From positions 7,923,900 to 7,987,899 of the forward strand of contig JAJHZJ010000531.1 of NCBI GenBank assembly GCA_023548195.1: a stretch of 64,000 nucleotides of DNA, in the 5' to 3' direction. Below the pieces are notes generated by a model. It was given only the letters and a program-made list of their open reading frames with translations, did not search any database and was not told the DNA's origin. This DNA comes from Bettongia penicillata ogilbyi. Its lineage: Eukaryota > Chordata > Mammalia > Diprotodontia > Potoroidae. A program made the position numbers and the translations under genes. Shown here piece after piece: positions 10,848 to 23,839 of the stretch; the first letter of the stretch is position 1, and each line of letters starts with the position of its first letter.

Positions 10848-12094
10848 AGAAGCTCCACTATCTTCTTGTACCATTCCAAAGCTCTTGACCTACATTTGAA
10901 GCAGTTCTTCTTTGTTCAGCAGAGGTAGAATTTAAGTTTTTCAAGAGGAATTTGCATTTCTTCAGTTGTGTTCTATTTTCTTTAATATAACACCAGTACA
11001 TCCACATTAATAAATTTGTAAATTTTTTTTATATTGTTGTACAAGCATCCTTTCTAGGGGAAGGCCCAAAGAGTGATCATATATGACAATACAGAAATAT
11101 AGAAACTTCCTAGTCCAAGTTCAGTATGAATCAGAATGTACTTGAGAAAATATATGATATGATCATGGGTAAAATATTATTTATAAAGGGACACACAAAT
11201 ATATACATTATAATTTTGGCTTAATTTTACACTTTCAAAATAAAATCAGTTTTTGAAAGATTAAGGTTGTACATGAAAACTTTTATGAGAAACATTAGGT
11301 GGAAAAATTTAAACTTTTAAAAAAATACCTGTTGATGTGGTATCATGGGGGATTTGAACACTAGGATGGAGAGGTTCTTTTACTTTAATATACTTGGATC
11401 TTGTAATACAAATTTTGACAGCATACTAAAATTTTCACCAGAAATCTTTTCTATTATAGTATTAGTAATCCCTGATTGAAAACCCTGGGCTTATGAATAA
11501 TTTGTGTTTAAATGTGACTTCCCTATCACATCCCCTTATTTATGGGACTGTTGCCAGGAAAGAATTTATCAGTTCTGAAACAGATAAAGGGGAAAAGTTT
11601 AAAAAGAAGTAATATCTCACAGAAGCTAGACCTCGGGAAGAATCTGCTTCTCTGTTCACTTACCCCTCACTTGCTCCTTTCTAGTTGAAATTTTCACTTA
11701 ATTTTTTTTTACACTATCTGAAATTTGCCAATTAGAGATGAGTTAGGTTAATAAACATGATTTTTTAGAGATACATATACTTTTAGGAAGTTTAAATAAA
11801 TGGTTAGCCATTCCCACCTTGGTGCAAATTAATGTTAAAACTACCAGCCTGCTGGTAGAAATTTACAGAGAATAAATTACATTCAGTATTTTTCCAGTGA
11901 TAATGTTTTTTTTAAAGTATATAAATGTTCAGGCTTTATAAACTAAATTTTTATATTATCAAAAAAAAAGTTAGGCACAGTCTATCCTATTTAACCACTC
12001 CTATGTTACCATAGCATAAGTACTGTATTTGAAGGCTTAATCAGGAAAGGATATGGCAGAAAGTGAAAAACCAGGAAAAGATGGAAAAAATTAT

Positions 12095-12245
12095 AGAATT
12101 CCAAATATTTTATGCCCATAGTTATATATCTATAGTTATTTTGAATGGAATTGCTCTATTTCTTGTTGCTAGGTTTTGTTGGTAGTATATAGGAATGTTG
12201 ATGATCTTTGTTAGTTTATTTTATATCCTGCAACCATTATCCAGT
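12095..12245 (-). repeat. L1 ORF2 fragment
   Basis: It aligns by eye with 545-710 of the minus-strand L1 (CAAATATTTTAT, GAATGGAATTGC, GCTAGGTTTTGTTGGTAGTATATA, TTATATCCTGCAACC). It is a short internal piece without ends. Confidence 0.75.
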
Positions 12246-13974
12246 TTAACTAAATTCCCATATTAAGCTGGAAGACTTCTTCTCCTGTCTCCTACCACCC
12301 CCTCCCTCTCCCTTTCATGTCCTTTAAAAAATAGTTTGTACTCCAGAGCCCAGACCTATTCCAATCCCTAGAACCTGATTTGAGTCCTGGTTCCGCCCTT
12401 TTCATTGCCTTGTTCTTCCAGGCTCTTGAAATAGGCAAGTGAATCAGATGGAGCAGCCTGGATTGATCTTTGAGTCCCTAATCGTTTCCACCCTTGTAAG
12501 CCTCCAGCTCTAATCAGTTACCTTTACTGTTTCAGATATTACACTAGGTAGGATTCAGTTCTTTTCCGTTGTTCTTTCTGTTCCTTTCAAGAAATTAATT
12601 TTTCCTTTCTGCTCTTAATAGTACAACTGGAGATAGGGAACATGGATGAAGAGGTATCTAAACTCGACATATCTAACCAGATATTAAATTTCAAGAGATT
12701 CCCAAAAGTAAAAGAGTTGGCTTTTCCCCTGTTGTGTCACTGGATCATTTTGATCACTTTACTCATTCCCAAAGAGGCCTTCATATCTGGTTCTCCTTTT
12801 TTGAACTAGCAATTCTTCACTAGTTGATTCTCTATATGTTGCCTCTTTGGTCTCTCCATTAGTAACTGATATTTATATGGTGTTTTAAAGGCTAGTGCTT
12901 GACCATCCAGATAAAAGTCTAATTCTCATATAATGGCTGCCAACTAGCCTAAAATAATTTTTCTGGTGACTTGAAGTTTCAGGTCTCCACATGGAGTATT
13001 TCTTAGCATGTCTGTGAGGCCTCAGCCCATTAAGTTCTGCACAATTCCCTATCAAGTCTCTATGAAAACTGATTTTAAACTTATAGCCCAACATAGGAGT
13101 ATGAGTCTTCCAATGTAATATTATTAATATGGAACTAACTGTTCCCTGTAATGTTCTCTGTAGTCATGTGATTTTTTTTCTCCCCAAAAGCAATAAATGA
13201 CATTAAGGTTTATATAGCATTGAAACATTTCCCTTTTTATGGGGATATTTGAAATATGCTCCAACAAATGTTAATTTTTTCTGTGTAATGCTGTTTTCCC
13301 CAGTTGAAGTCAGATCTATCTTCATTTTATTCTGACTTCAATCCAGTTTTTTCTAAAAAACAAATGCTAAAAATGTTCGCTTTTGTTTTAAATGAAGCAA
13401 CGCTAAAAAGAAAAAAAAGAAAGAATCCAAAGCAAATGCTCCCAGGTTTCAGCAAATTTGTATTATATTTTCTATATCCATTCTCTTTAATATTTCTTTG
13501 TTGATGAAGAATCCAAATTGGTATAGGTTTTTTGGGAGGGGGGAGGTTTAAGTTTTTCAGATATTTTAGAACCTTTTTTTTCTTATGTCTGTGCTTTTAA
13601 AATACAACGTAAGACTTCTATTTTGCTTTTGGAGTCCCAAGACAACTTGTCATGAGTTCTAGTGGAACAGTAGGAGGGCTGCAAGGATAGAATAGAGGAA
13701 GAAGAGAACAGGCAGAGAAACTAAGAATATATGAAAAGCCAGGAAGGGAGATACAACAGTCATGCAAATCGGGATATTTACTACACTAAACATTGGGGAT
13801 ATTCAATAGAGGAAAAGGGCAGTTATCTTAAGGCAATCTGTTCCACATTTGAATGACATTAACTTTCCTGAGAATTTACTGCTTTCTGGTAGCAGGGACA
13901 TTTTGGAATGGAAACAGTGATCTTCACCCTAAGCATATTTTTCAACTGAATTACCAAACCAAAAAACTTTCTTA

Positions 13975-15085
13975 GGTATTCTCAAACACGAAATAGAGTT
14001 CATAGAAAAAAATATATATAATTTTGATTAATTAAAATTAAAAAGTTTTTGTACAGACAAAATCAACACAACTAAAATTGGATGAAAATTAGGAAACTGG
14101 GAACACAGTTTTACAACAAGTTCCTCTGATAAAGGTCTAATTTCTTAATTATGTGGGGAATTAAACCAGATTTATAAGAAGAGCCACCCCATAGTTGATA
14201 AAGGAATATGAACACAGTTTTCAGAGGAAGAAATTGAAGTTATCAATAATCATGTGGGAAAGTGCTTTAAATAACTAAAAATGAGGAAAATGTAAATTAA
14301 AACAGCTATGAGGAACCACCTCATACCTATCAGATTGTCTAACATGACAAAAAAAATTCTGGAGAGGATTATAACAATAGGTACACTAATGTACTGTTGA
14401 TGGAGTTGTGGATTGATACAGATTGATACAACCATTCTGGAGAACTATAAAACCTCACATATTCTTTGACCTAGCGATATCACTGCTAAGTCTGTATCCC
14501 AGAGAGTTCAAAGAAAAGGAAGGATAATATGTACAAAAAATTTTATGTTGCCTTTTTTTTTTTTTGGTGGCAAAGAGTTGTAAATTGAGGGGTTGTCATC
14601 AATTGGAGAATGACTGAACAAATTGTGGTATATGATTGTGATGAAATACTTTTGTTCTATAAAAAATGCCAAAGATAGCTTCAGAAACACATGGAAAGAC
14701 ATAATGTGAACTAAAGTAAGATGAATTGAGCAGAACCAGGAGGACAATTTATACAGTAACAGTAGATTGTAGTGATAATCAGCTGTGAAGGATTTGACTA
14801 CTGTGATCAAAACGATGATCCACCACAATGACAAAGGACTTATCGTGAAAAAGACTGTCTCTCTCCAGAGAGAGAACTGATTAACTTAAGAATGCGCATT
14901 GAACTATATATTTCCTCAGTTTTCTCACAGAGCATGACTAATGTGGAAATAGGTGTTGTATGTCTCTAAAGGTACAGTAAACATTGTAATTCTTGCTTTC
15001 TTACCAGGTGGGGTCAGGGTGCAAGAAGGGGAAAAATTTGGAAATTAAAATTAAAATGAAGTTGAATTAAAATTTATTTTAAGAA
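13975..15085 (+). mobile_element. L1 3' end, 5'-truncated
   Basis: This plus-strand text follows the end of marsupial L1 ORF2: GTTTTTGTACAGACAAAATC, then GATGGAGTTGTGGATTGATAC, then the 3' region with GAGCAGAACCAGGAGGACAA and CATGACTAATGTGGAAATA. It ends in A-rich sequence near 15085. Frames are broken throughout. Confidence 0.8.
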
Positions 15086-15189
15086 AAGAAACAATTAGCT
15101 TTGAATAATTAACATTATTAGACACAGTCTGTCACACAAAAGATAGCTTACAATGGGAAGGCAGAACCTGTGACCTGGAGGTTGGATTT

Positions 15190-15279
15190 GTTCTTTCGAG
15201 TTTGGATTCAATCAGAGGGCTGCATTTGAAGACCTTGAGGGCCCCGTGTGGCCTCAAAGCTGCAGGTTCCCCACCCCTG
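15190..15279. mobile_element. hAT-type relic, right end only
   Basis: The last 40 bases, from GGGCCCCGTGTGGCC to CAGGTTCCCCACCCCTG, match the right end of the complete copy at 2798-2998. The left half is missing or unrecognisable. Confidence 0.65.
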
Positions 15280-15931
15280 ACCTAGAGAGCCTGTCCACAT
15301 ACTTCAATACAAACAGATCTATTTTGATATGTGGAAATTATGATATAGCAATTATTAGGTCTTTGGTCAAGTGCTGATCAATAGCACACATTATCTACAT
15401 AAGTGGTAGTAGTTATATACAAATACCATGTTTGTCTGACATTTTCTCCATCTTTAGATTAAAGTGGGATGGACTACATAGTCTTTCCTCAGGTTCCATC
15501 TTAATGGTATGACCTTCTATATCTAAATATTGTTCATTTCCTTAAAATACTTTATTTGACAGAGATTATATTGACAATAATTATATCTACAGGCTAAAAA
15601 ATTACTGTATTAGAAAAATACTTACACTTTTTAAAACAACTATTTCAATTCACATAAAAATGTCTCATAAACTTTTATCTTCACTTATTTTCTTATTTTT
15701 TCTGTTATTGTACTCTTCCTACAAAATGTCTTCACTATCAACCCTTGAATTTGGAAGGCAACATTTTTTTCGCTGGAGATGATGCATCACAGAACTGTTA
15801 CTAACCATGCATTTAAAATACAGTTGTATAGCAGTGGATCCATTGAATCCTTATTAACTTTTGTACCATTGAAAGGGTATGTCTTCTCAATGAAAATCAG
15901 TTGGAGTAGTAGGGAATTCTCAAAAGCTTCA

Positions 15932-16150
15932 TGGTGTGGTGGAAACTGCACTAGATTTGAGTTAGGAATTCTCGACAAGGTGACCATAGACACGTCACTT
16001 AACTTCTTAGAGCTTCAGTTTCTTCATCTGTAAGTTGTAGATAAAGATACCTGTACTTCTGCACAGGATAGTTGCTAAGATGAACTGAATTTATTTTTGT
16101 GAAACATTTTGCGGACTTTAAAACACTAGATAATTACCAGTTACTATTCA
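15932..16150 (+). repeat. MIR/CORE-SINE
   Basis: It carries GGTGTGGTGGAAACTGCACTAG, GTCACTTAACTTCTTAGAGC, TTCAGTTTCTTCATCTGTAA and an L2-like tail, TTAAAACACTAGATAATTACCAG. It ends about 170 bases before the next exon. Confidence 0.75.
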
Positions 16151-16318
16151 TGTTGGCCCACCTCAGATTTTCTAAGAATCTGATTTGGGATAAAAGTGGA
16201 AATACTTTTGGACCATCTAGTAATTAGGGTTTAACTATAATTTTAAGGTCAGTTATGTTTAAATTTAATTTAAAGCCAAAACTTGATCTTAAAGTTTGAA
16301 AATGTGATTCATTTTCAG

Positions 16319-16436
16319 GACACCCACAATGGCAGGAGGCCTTTTTTCAATAGACAGACATTACTTCCAAGAAATTGGGACATACGATGCTGGAATGGAT
16401 ATTTGGGGAGGAGAAAATCTAGAAATTTCCTTTAGG
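16319..16436 (+). CDS. GALNT1: GALNT1 exon: residues 287-326, Gal/GalNAc-transferase motif
   Basis: The acceptor ATTTTCAG ends at 16318 and the donor AGG|GTAAGT begins at 16437. The first base completes Arg287; the exon then ends on a codon boundary at Arg326. It encodes [12 protein letters not shown] and [18 protein letters not shown], the core of the Gal/GalNAc-T motif, whose WGGENLE is nearly invariant in the family. Residue 301 is His (CAT) in SIDRHYF, where I recall Asp in human and mouse. The change needs one base and could be lineage-specific, polymorphic or a sequencing error. Confidence 0.97.
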
Positions 16437-17214
16437 GTAAGTCATCTGTTATTTTTCAGTCTTTTTCATAATTTGAAGTAAATGGTAGTTAATTTTAACA
16501 ATCAGTTAACTAATACAAGTAAATAAGTGTATTATTATTCTCTCTTGCAACGATCAGTTATTAATAGAAGCTACTCATTGTCTTCAAAACCTTCATGAAA
16601 GCTTAAACATGAAAGTTATTCCTTTAATAAAACATTTATATTAAGAAAATATATTTATTCTCTGAGAGAGCTACACCAGAATTTTATTTGGTTGTTATTT
16701 GGCATGATTACATGTCCCTTTGATATGTCTGATGCTATTAAAGATCAATAAATATTTTCATTCTAAATTCTTTTAGATACAATTTTGCTTTTATAAATTT
16801 AATTATACAATACATGAGACATTAGATTTTAATTAAAAATTCTAAATATAGGCAGAGTTAAAACTTGTTTAGCATTTCCTATTCATCAGTATTTTGTTTC
16901 ATATTTTCATAAAATAGAGTGTGGAATTTGGAATCTCATTAGCATGTCAACTTTCTCCACTAGGTCAGATTGCCATGCACCTGTGCCTTCTTGTTCTGTG
17001 CGCTCTTTCTCCACATGTAGCCTCTTGTAAAGATTCCCCAAAGGCTTTAACTACAATGTTAAAGTCATTCCTTTAAGTCTTTTTGTAGGTATTAGTACAT
17101 TTCCAAAGGCAGTCTTTTAGTCCTCACTTTTGCTATATGAGTGGTCCATGTTACTTTTCCCAATCATATGTTCAATTCAGTGAACATTTATTTAACTCCT
17201 ACATCCTTGATAAT

Positions 17215-17375
17215 GTCTTTTGTGCAGTGCAAAGAGTACCAGGTTTGAAGCTAGAAAACCCATGTTTATACCCCAGCTCTGTTGCTTAACTACTTTAATC
17301 TTGAGCAATTCAGTTAACCTCTCTAGTCCTCAATTTCCTTATCTGTAAAATGCAGTAATGGAATTAGAGGGCATT
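17215..17375 (+). repeat. MIR
   Basis: It contains GTGCAGTGCAAAGAGTACCAG, TTGAGCAATTCAGTTAACC and TCAATTTCCTTATCTGTAAAATG in MIR order. Confidence 0.7.
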
Positions 17376-18239
17376 TGTAATTTGCTACCACTTAAACCTA
17401 TCATGTACTCTCATTGCTATTTTTACAATATTGATTCTTTAGAGATTGTAGTGTCTCATTCATAGCTTCATTTGGAGAGAAGTGGTGTTGAAAAGATTTG
17501 CATCAGAAAGCATAGACAGATTCAGATCAATGAAAAACATTATACAATTTACAAAATGCTTTCCAGCCTGCTCTTTTTTATTACAGTACTCAGTTCTGCA
17601 TCAAGCCCATTACTTATCACATGGAACCTATCCAAGATATAGGTACTGTTTGACAAGTTAGCATAAAGGGCTGCCCATGCAAATATATGTCATTTTCTGG
17701 ACAACATTTATCTTTCAGTCACTTAAATTTTCCATTGTGGGTTGCTAGCAGCTGTGGATTTCACTGATAATACCTTGCAGCATTCTTTGGCTTAATGCAA
17801 TCAGCAAAATGTCATATTGTGGGTTTGAAAATATATATATTTTACTTACTTTAATCATCCATAATCCACTTTGTCAAAACAAATTTCCACACAGATTGTA
17901 TCCAAAAAGATTTGTCTTATTCTACATTCTGAATCCTTGACCTCTTTATTATGAGGTGGGTAGCGTGTTTCATAATTAATCCTTTGGAGTCTTGGTTGAT
18001 TATTACACTGATCAACACAAAACTATTCCATCACATTATATACCATGATTTATACAACATGATTTGTTTGCTCATTCCATAATTTATGTACATCCCTCAG
18101 ATTCCCATTCTTTACCATCTCAAAGTACTATAAATATTTTGTGCCTCCTTAGTTAGTTTGTTTCACTTAACCTATCCTCCCTCAAATTCCTTCTTCCCTC
18201 GTCATTGAGTGAATTCTATTTCTGTACTCAACTCTGTAT

Positions 18240-19480
18240 GTCTTTCTTCTTTTGACCAGTACAGATGAAAGTGGCCTTTTCTCAGTTCTCATTCTCCTTG
18301 ACCTCTCTGCAGTCTGTGACACTATTGATCACTCTCTCTCTTCTCTCTAGGTTTTTAGGACACCACTCTTCCTTTGTTTTTGTTCTGCCTATCTGATCAT
18401 TCTTTGTTTTCCTCCTTTGCTGAATTCTCCTCCAGATCACACTCTGTTTGTAGTTGTTCTTCAAGACTCTATCCTGGGCCCTCTTCTCTGCTTCCTGCTT
18501 TATTTGCTGATCTCATCAGCTCCCATGGATTTAATTACCATCTCTCTGCTGATGACTCTCAAATCCACCCTTTCTCAGATCTACTCTTTCTGCTGACCTC
18601 CAGTCTCTCTCATCTTCAGCTGCCTCTCAGACATCTCAAACTGGATGTCCAGAACAGAACTCATTATCTTTCCCTCTAAGCCCTCTCCCCCTACTTTCTC
18701 TGTTACTATAGTGGGCAACACTATCCTTCCAGTCCCTCAGACTTAAAACCTAGCAGCCCTCTTGATTTCCTCACTATCTTTCACTTTTACACGCCCAAGC
18801 TGTTGCCAAAGCCTGTTGATTTCACCTTTGCAACATCTCCTGAGTATGCCACCTTCTCTCACCGACACTACCATCATTCTGGTGCAAGTTCTCATCGCCT
18901 GACGCCTGGATTTTTGGAATAGCCTCCTGGTGGGTCAGTCTGCCTCAAGCCTTTCCCCACTGCAATCCATTCTGCATTCAGCCACTGAAATGGTTTTCCT
19001 AAAACACAGGTCTGATCATGTCATCTACCTACTCAGCAAACTTCAGTGGCTTCCTCTTGCCTTTAGCATCATATGCAAAATGTTTTGTGTGGTATTCTGA
19101 GTCCCTTATAACCCAGCCCCCTTCTACCTTTTCAGTAACATACCCCATAACACTGGCTTTCTGACTGTTCCATCTTTGAGCATTTTCTCTAGCTGTCCCC
19201 CATGCCTGGAATTCTCTCCCTGACTTCCTTTAAATTGCAACCAAAATCCCACCTTTTATAAGAAGTCTTCCCCAATTCTTCTTAATTCCAGTGCCTTCCC
19301 ATTTGCTATTTATCCTATATGAAGCTTATCCTGTTTAGATTTATTTACGTGTTGACTAGACTCTCATCATATTTTAGACTCCTTTATGTTAGGGATTATC
19401 TTTTGCCACTTTTTGTATACCAGAACTTAGCACAGTGCCTGGCACATAGTAGGTTCTTAATAAATAGTTCTGATTGATTG
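18240..19480 (+). mobile_element. L2 LINE, 3' kilobase
   Basis: The pyrimidine-rich plus-strand text follows the L2 ORF2 C-terminal and 3' region. It includes CTTGACCTCTCTGCAGTCTG, GATGTCCAGAACAGAACTC, CAGTGGCTTCCTCTTGCC and the tail GTGCCTGGCACATAGTAGGT, followed by a TGATTGATTGA end. Frames are heavily broken. It is an ancient element. Confidence 0.85.
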
Positions 19481-20404
19481 AGTTGCACTTTTGTGACTCT
19501 TCCTTGTCTAGTCTGTTGCATTGGTGCACCTGTTTATTTTTAAACCAATACCAAATGATTTTGATGACTGTTGCTTATAATAAAGTTTGAAGTCTGACCT
19601 TGCTATTTCTCCTTCATCCCTATCTCTTTTTATTATTTGTCTTCATATTCTAAATCTTTTGTTTTCCTCAGTGAATTTGTTTGAATTTTTTGTCATTAGA
19701 ATCATAAATTAACTTTGGTAGTACTGCATGTTTATTATGTTAGCATGGCCTAACCATGAACACTGAAATCTCCTGTTTAAGTTGTTCTTTGTTTTTTTAA
19801 GGAGCACTTTGTAATTAAAGTTATATAATTATTTTGCATGTGCTTCAATATGGGTACCAGTTGTAAGCCAGCTATTTGCTTTCTAGATGTGCTCATCTCT
19901 GTGATTCTTACCTTCCGTTGTTAGCAGTGATGATAATATCATCTATGCCTTTAAAAGCTTCAGTATATCTGATTGGAGAAATCATGAGAGGTTCTCTGTC
20001 ATGTCTTAGAGACATGCCCCAGGAAAGTAGCATCCTCCTGTCATTCTCAGGAGAGCAAATAGTTGCCCTAGTATCCTTCAACAGGGTGTCTATTCATCTC
20101 ATCTTTTTATGATCTACAGTCCTAAAGTAAAAAGGAACCAGTTACACACATGTGGGGAAATCTAGACAAAGGCTGTATTATGAGCATAATTAAGTATTTT
20201 TCTGGAGTTCTCCAAGTTAATTAAGGTTGCAAGATGGTTGCAAGGTCAAGAAGTGACCTTCTTGAGGTCAGGCCTCCCTAAAATCATTGTTTCTATGAGT
20301 CCAGAGGTGGTAGGGTTTTTTTATTTGTTTGTTTTATTTTGTTTTATTCTGTTCTGTTTTCTGGGGGGAGGAAATGTATTGAGAGGGGATCTGATTTATT
20401 TTAC

Positions 20405-20700
20405 GCGCTCTCCTTTCCAGCCAGACTAACTTACTTGCCATTCCTTGTACCTGGCATTCCATTATCTATCTTATACCTTAGTACGATTTATGATCATTGT
20501 CTGGAATATCCTCCTTCACCTTCCAAGGCTTAACTCAAGTGATGTGCCCTATGAGAAGGTTTTCCCAGTTCCCCTTCTCGTTAGTGCATGCAACCATAAT
20601 CAGTTGAAATTGTTTCATATTGATTTATATGTGCAAATAAAAGCTCCTTGAAGATAATTATTAGTTCATTTGTCTTTGTATTCCAGTACCTGGAAAAAAA
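20405..20700 (+). repeat. L2 LINE 3' fragment
   Basis: L2-like text includes CTTACTTGCCATTCCTTGTAC, GGAATATCCTCCTTCACC, CTCAAGTGATGTGCC and AAAAGCTCCTTGAAG. Confidence 0.65.
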
Positions 20701-20779
20701 AATATTACTTTGGAAGAATGTTTGAGTGATATGGCCAGATGAGACTCTGGATAGATGTTAGCTTTAGAAACCCAGATAT

Positions 20780-21325
20780 TGGTGCTTCTCTCTCTGGTAT
20801 GTAACAACAACCACGCTGGCATACCCAGGATGGCTGCTAGCATAAGTTCTTAGATCTCCTTTACTAGGAAAGATAGCCGTTGAAGAGGTCAACAATCTTA
20901 AATTACATTCAACAAACAGAGAAAATACAAGCAGAGAAATAAAGAGCAACACAGACAGGGTTCCACTGCCTGAATCAAAGCAATATTGCTATACACTTTA
21001 TACACATCCCCGGATCAAGAGAACCTTTACATCTGAGCAGGCCGGGGGTCTGAACATACAGCCACTCAGAGTCTCAATCAGGTAATCACAAGATTCGTCT
21101 CATAATCGAACCCCCAGAGTAAACTACCAACCTCCCAGGATGTATAACTAAGACTCAGCTCCTGATTGACTCAGTCATTGGGCATTAAACCTTCATGACT
21201 AGCACAGCTGTGAACTATCAGGGTTCAAAGGAGATTGAGCCTTCAGATGCTTACAGTGTATCCTGAGTCTGCAAAACAACTCGAAAAAGAAAACAGAAAA
21301 TCTCACTTTGCTTGCTGTTACAGCC
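20780..21325 (-). repeat. Dispersed repeat, possibly an LTR
   Basis: This block is less AT-rich than its surroundings (CAACACAGACAGGGTTCCAC, CCCAGGATGTATAACTAAG, GGGTTCAAAGGAGATTGAGC). It resembles a multicopy marsupial sequence I recall. Its right edge, TTGCTGTTACA, would give TGTAACA at the 5' end of a minus-strand LTR. I could not find the partner end or a target-site duplication, so the LTR call is tentative. Confidence 0.35.
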
Positions 21326-21364
21326 TTCTGGGACACTTTTCATCTTGAAATGCTCTGTTGATGT

Positions 21365-21560
21365 TGACAGTTTGGTGGAGAATTTGGTAGAATGTTGAGC
21401 TCAGCATCAGGAAGAACTGAGTTCAAATCCTGCCTCCCTAGTGAGGTGACCCTGAGCCAGTCATTTAACCTCAACTTCATTTTGCATATCTGTAAAAATA
21501 ATACGATTAAATCGTGTACAAACCTTAGGGTATTCTATAAATGTTAGCTGTTGTTGTCTT
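21365..21560 (+). repeat. MIR/CORE-SINE
   Basis: It contains GAACTGAGTTCAAATCCTGCC, CATTTAACCTCAACTTC, ATCTGTAAAAATAATA and the tail TATTCTATAAATGTTAGCTG. Confidence 0.75.
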
Positions 21561-22590
21561 TGTCATCGTGGTCGTCTTCTTCCTCTTCTTCTCCTCCTTT
21601 CCCCTCCCACCTCCCCAAGTAGAATCTGTTCATAGATTGTTGGAAAAACATCTCTCATTGCTATTACTAATGTTAATATGCTAATTAAATGCTTATAGAT
21701 AGTCTAGAAACTGTGATTCTCATCCCACCTTGCTTCCTTTGCCTCTGCTACTGTCACTGTAGCAGTAGAAAAGGGCTGACTAGGACCAAAGACCAATTTA
21801 TATGGGTTGTCATGGCTAAAGAATTCATTACCTGATGCCATTCCACAAAAGATAAGCCCCCTGGTTTTCAGATAACCAGGTTCTACCAGAAGCTGGGACC
21901 ATATATGAAGAAGCTTTTCAGACTTCATGCTCATTAAAACACCCAATTCTATGAAAGTAATTTTTAAAAAATGTAACTATGCATATTTTCAAAGGTAACA
22001 GACCATTAAAGTACATTGATTTTAAAATAACTGGAAATTTTAGTTTTTATTTAAAGAAAATGGATCCTGAAAGAGCCAAAAGAATAGATTTAAATGGATG
22101 AAATGGCATAAAACTAACGTGATGATTGTAGCTTATATCAAAGTTTTTTAATTCTGTTGAATGAAGAAATAAATTTATAAATTCAAAAAAATGAAAAAAA
22201 GAAAGATGTTCATAGGTCATTGTTTCAATTTTTGTTCTTATTTACCTTTTCTGGGTATTAACAGGATAGTCTGTGGCTTAAATTTGGGGTAATTCCAGGT
22301 ATCTTAAATTGCATAATATATAACATTCTATATGTCTTTGAAAATTTTACCTTCTCTTTGCTATTTAATTATAATCAAAAGGTAGGAAGCTTCTGAGGCA
22401 GTATGAAAGACGATAGTAGAAGAAGCACAATTTTATTGCGTATCAATATTATGAAAGTGTACAAGGAAGCTAAAAAGATTCTGCAATTTCTAGTGTAAGG
22501 AAAAATGTCAAATTATCAGGTAACTTTTTGCTTTTATTCCTTCCTGTTATCTCAGAGTTATCTTCTTACATGGTTTTCATTTATTTTCAG

Positions 22591-22771
22591 ATTTGGCAGT
22601 GTGGGGGCACTTTAGAAATTGTGACCTGCTCACATGTTGGCCATGTGTTTCGGAAAGCTACACCTTACACATTTCCCGGAGGCACAGGACAGATCATCAA
22701 CAAAAATAACCGACGACTTGCAGAAGTTTGGATGGATGAATTCAAGAATTTTTTCTATATCATTTCTCCAG
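22591..22771 (+). CDS. GALNT1: GALNT1 exon: residues 327-387, end of catalytic domain
   Basis: The acceptor TTATTTTCAG ends at 22590 and the donor CAG|GTTAGC begins at 22772. The exon starts on a codon boundary and ends after the first base of Gly387. It encodes [20 protein letters not shown], carrying C330, C339 and H344, a metal/UDP-site histidine. [10 protein letters not shown] and the run to [12 protein letters not shown] follow; this is the region of the flexible catalytic loop. The sequence is unbroken and highly conserved. Confidence 0.97.
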
Positions 22772-22839
22772 GTTAGCTACATTTTGAATTTTGAATATCA
22801 TAGTTACATCACCTTAAGTGGAGTATGAGACTTACTGAG

Positions 22840-22925
22840 GGTAGAAACTGCATCTTACACTTCTTTAAATTGTCCCAAAACACTGTATAGAATAATAAGT
22901 ACTTAGTACTGTTGATTGAATATAT
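22840..22925 (+). repeat. L2 tail
   Basis: GGGTAGAAACTGCATCTTAC, then AATAATAAGTACTTAGTACTG and TTGATTGAA, match a decayed L2 3' terminus. Confidence 0.55.
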
Positions 22926-23839
22926 TTTTGAACTTACGAATAAAAGGAAATTTCTGGAATTTCCACATCCAAATTAATGATACAGAAAACCCAGAGAAGA
23001 TTATTTTGGGGTATAACAGACTTTCCTGAGTCTTTGAGTATGCCATGCATCTCTTTTCCCTTAGAATTGTAATTATGTACTTGAATATGATGATTATTTC
23101 CATATAAAATAATATAATGAAATATTAAACATACAACATTCAAAGAATTCACTCTTAATATCTTTAAATGGAAAACAATGTTACTTGACTGACTTTGACA
23201 CTTTTCCCTTTTCCCTTTCAAGTGAGAGAAAATCATACCCTGCAGGTGAAGCCTTCATTATAGTAACCCTACTCCTAGAGTAAAGCTGTCTGTTTTGCAG
23301 AGCTAGAGTTAGTACCAGATTGTTGTTTGTTTTCCAAAAAGGAACAAAATAGACATAAATTTAAGTATTTGTGTTTTATCACATAGGTTTAACAACGTTG
23401 ATAATTTTCATTCTTTCTCTTTCATTCATTTTTATGCTCTTAAAATTTAAATATTTATGTGAAAGAATTTTTAATTATCATAATTCTCTAAAAACTGCCT
23501 TAGTCAGCAAATACTTTATCTCTTTACCTTTCAAAGAAAGATGGCATTCAAGAGCAACCTGAGTTTGGAATCCAAACTTACCTACTATGAAATCTTATTC
23601 ATTCTTCACCATCAAGAACGGTAGAATCTGCCAGATTTAAACTCAGTACTCCAGATATGCTTCCTGGAGGAAGTAGAAATGGCACTGAAGAAAACAAAGA
23701 TATGAAAAAACATTCAGGCTAGTCAAAATTGATAGAAAGGAGGGCTGTACTGTAAGAGGCACAAGTTTAAGAGCTTTTAAGTTGTCAGTCCTTGAGGTAT
23801 ATGAAAAAGAGTAGATACCAAAGACATTGAAAAAGGCTT

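Larger units (their letters stand above)
9529..16318 (+). other. Intron, 6790 bp, repeat-rich
   Basis: It holds SINEs (9690-9805 and 10531-10847), a templated 55-bp insertion (10386-10440), L1 fragments (12095-12245 and 13975-15085), a hAT relic (15190-15279) and a MIR (15932-16150). The remaining stretches, roughly 9806-10370, 10860-12090, 12246-13970 and 15290-15930, hold nothing I can assign. Segments 9806-10370 and 12246-12600 have the less AT-rich look of LTR or old transposon sequence, but I have no ends or duplications to support that. Confidence 0.85.
16437..22590 (+). other. Intron, 6154 bp
   Basis: It holds a MIR (17215-17375), an L2 (18240-19480), a second L2 (20405-20700), an LTR-like block (20780-21325) and a MIR (21365-21560). 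I recognise nothing in about 16440-17210, 17380-18230, 19485-20400 or 21570-22590. Confidence 0.85.

Noticed and set aside
14405..14430. Short tandem GATTGATACA duplication
   Set aside because: Two 11-base copies inside a decayed L1; trivial slippage.
18374..18679. Plus-strand frame of 101 codons with Ser/Leu-rich text
   Set aside because: It is the decayed coding part of an L2 LINE; the surrounding text and tail are L2.
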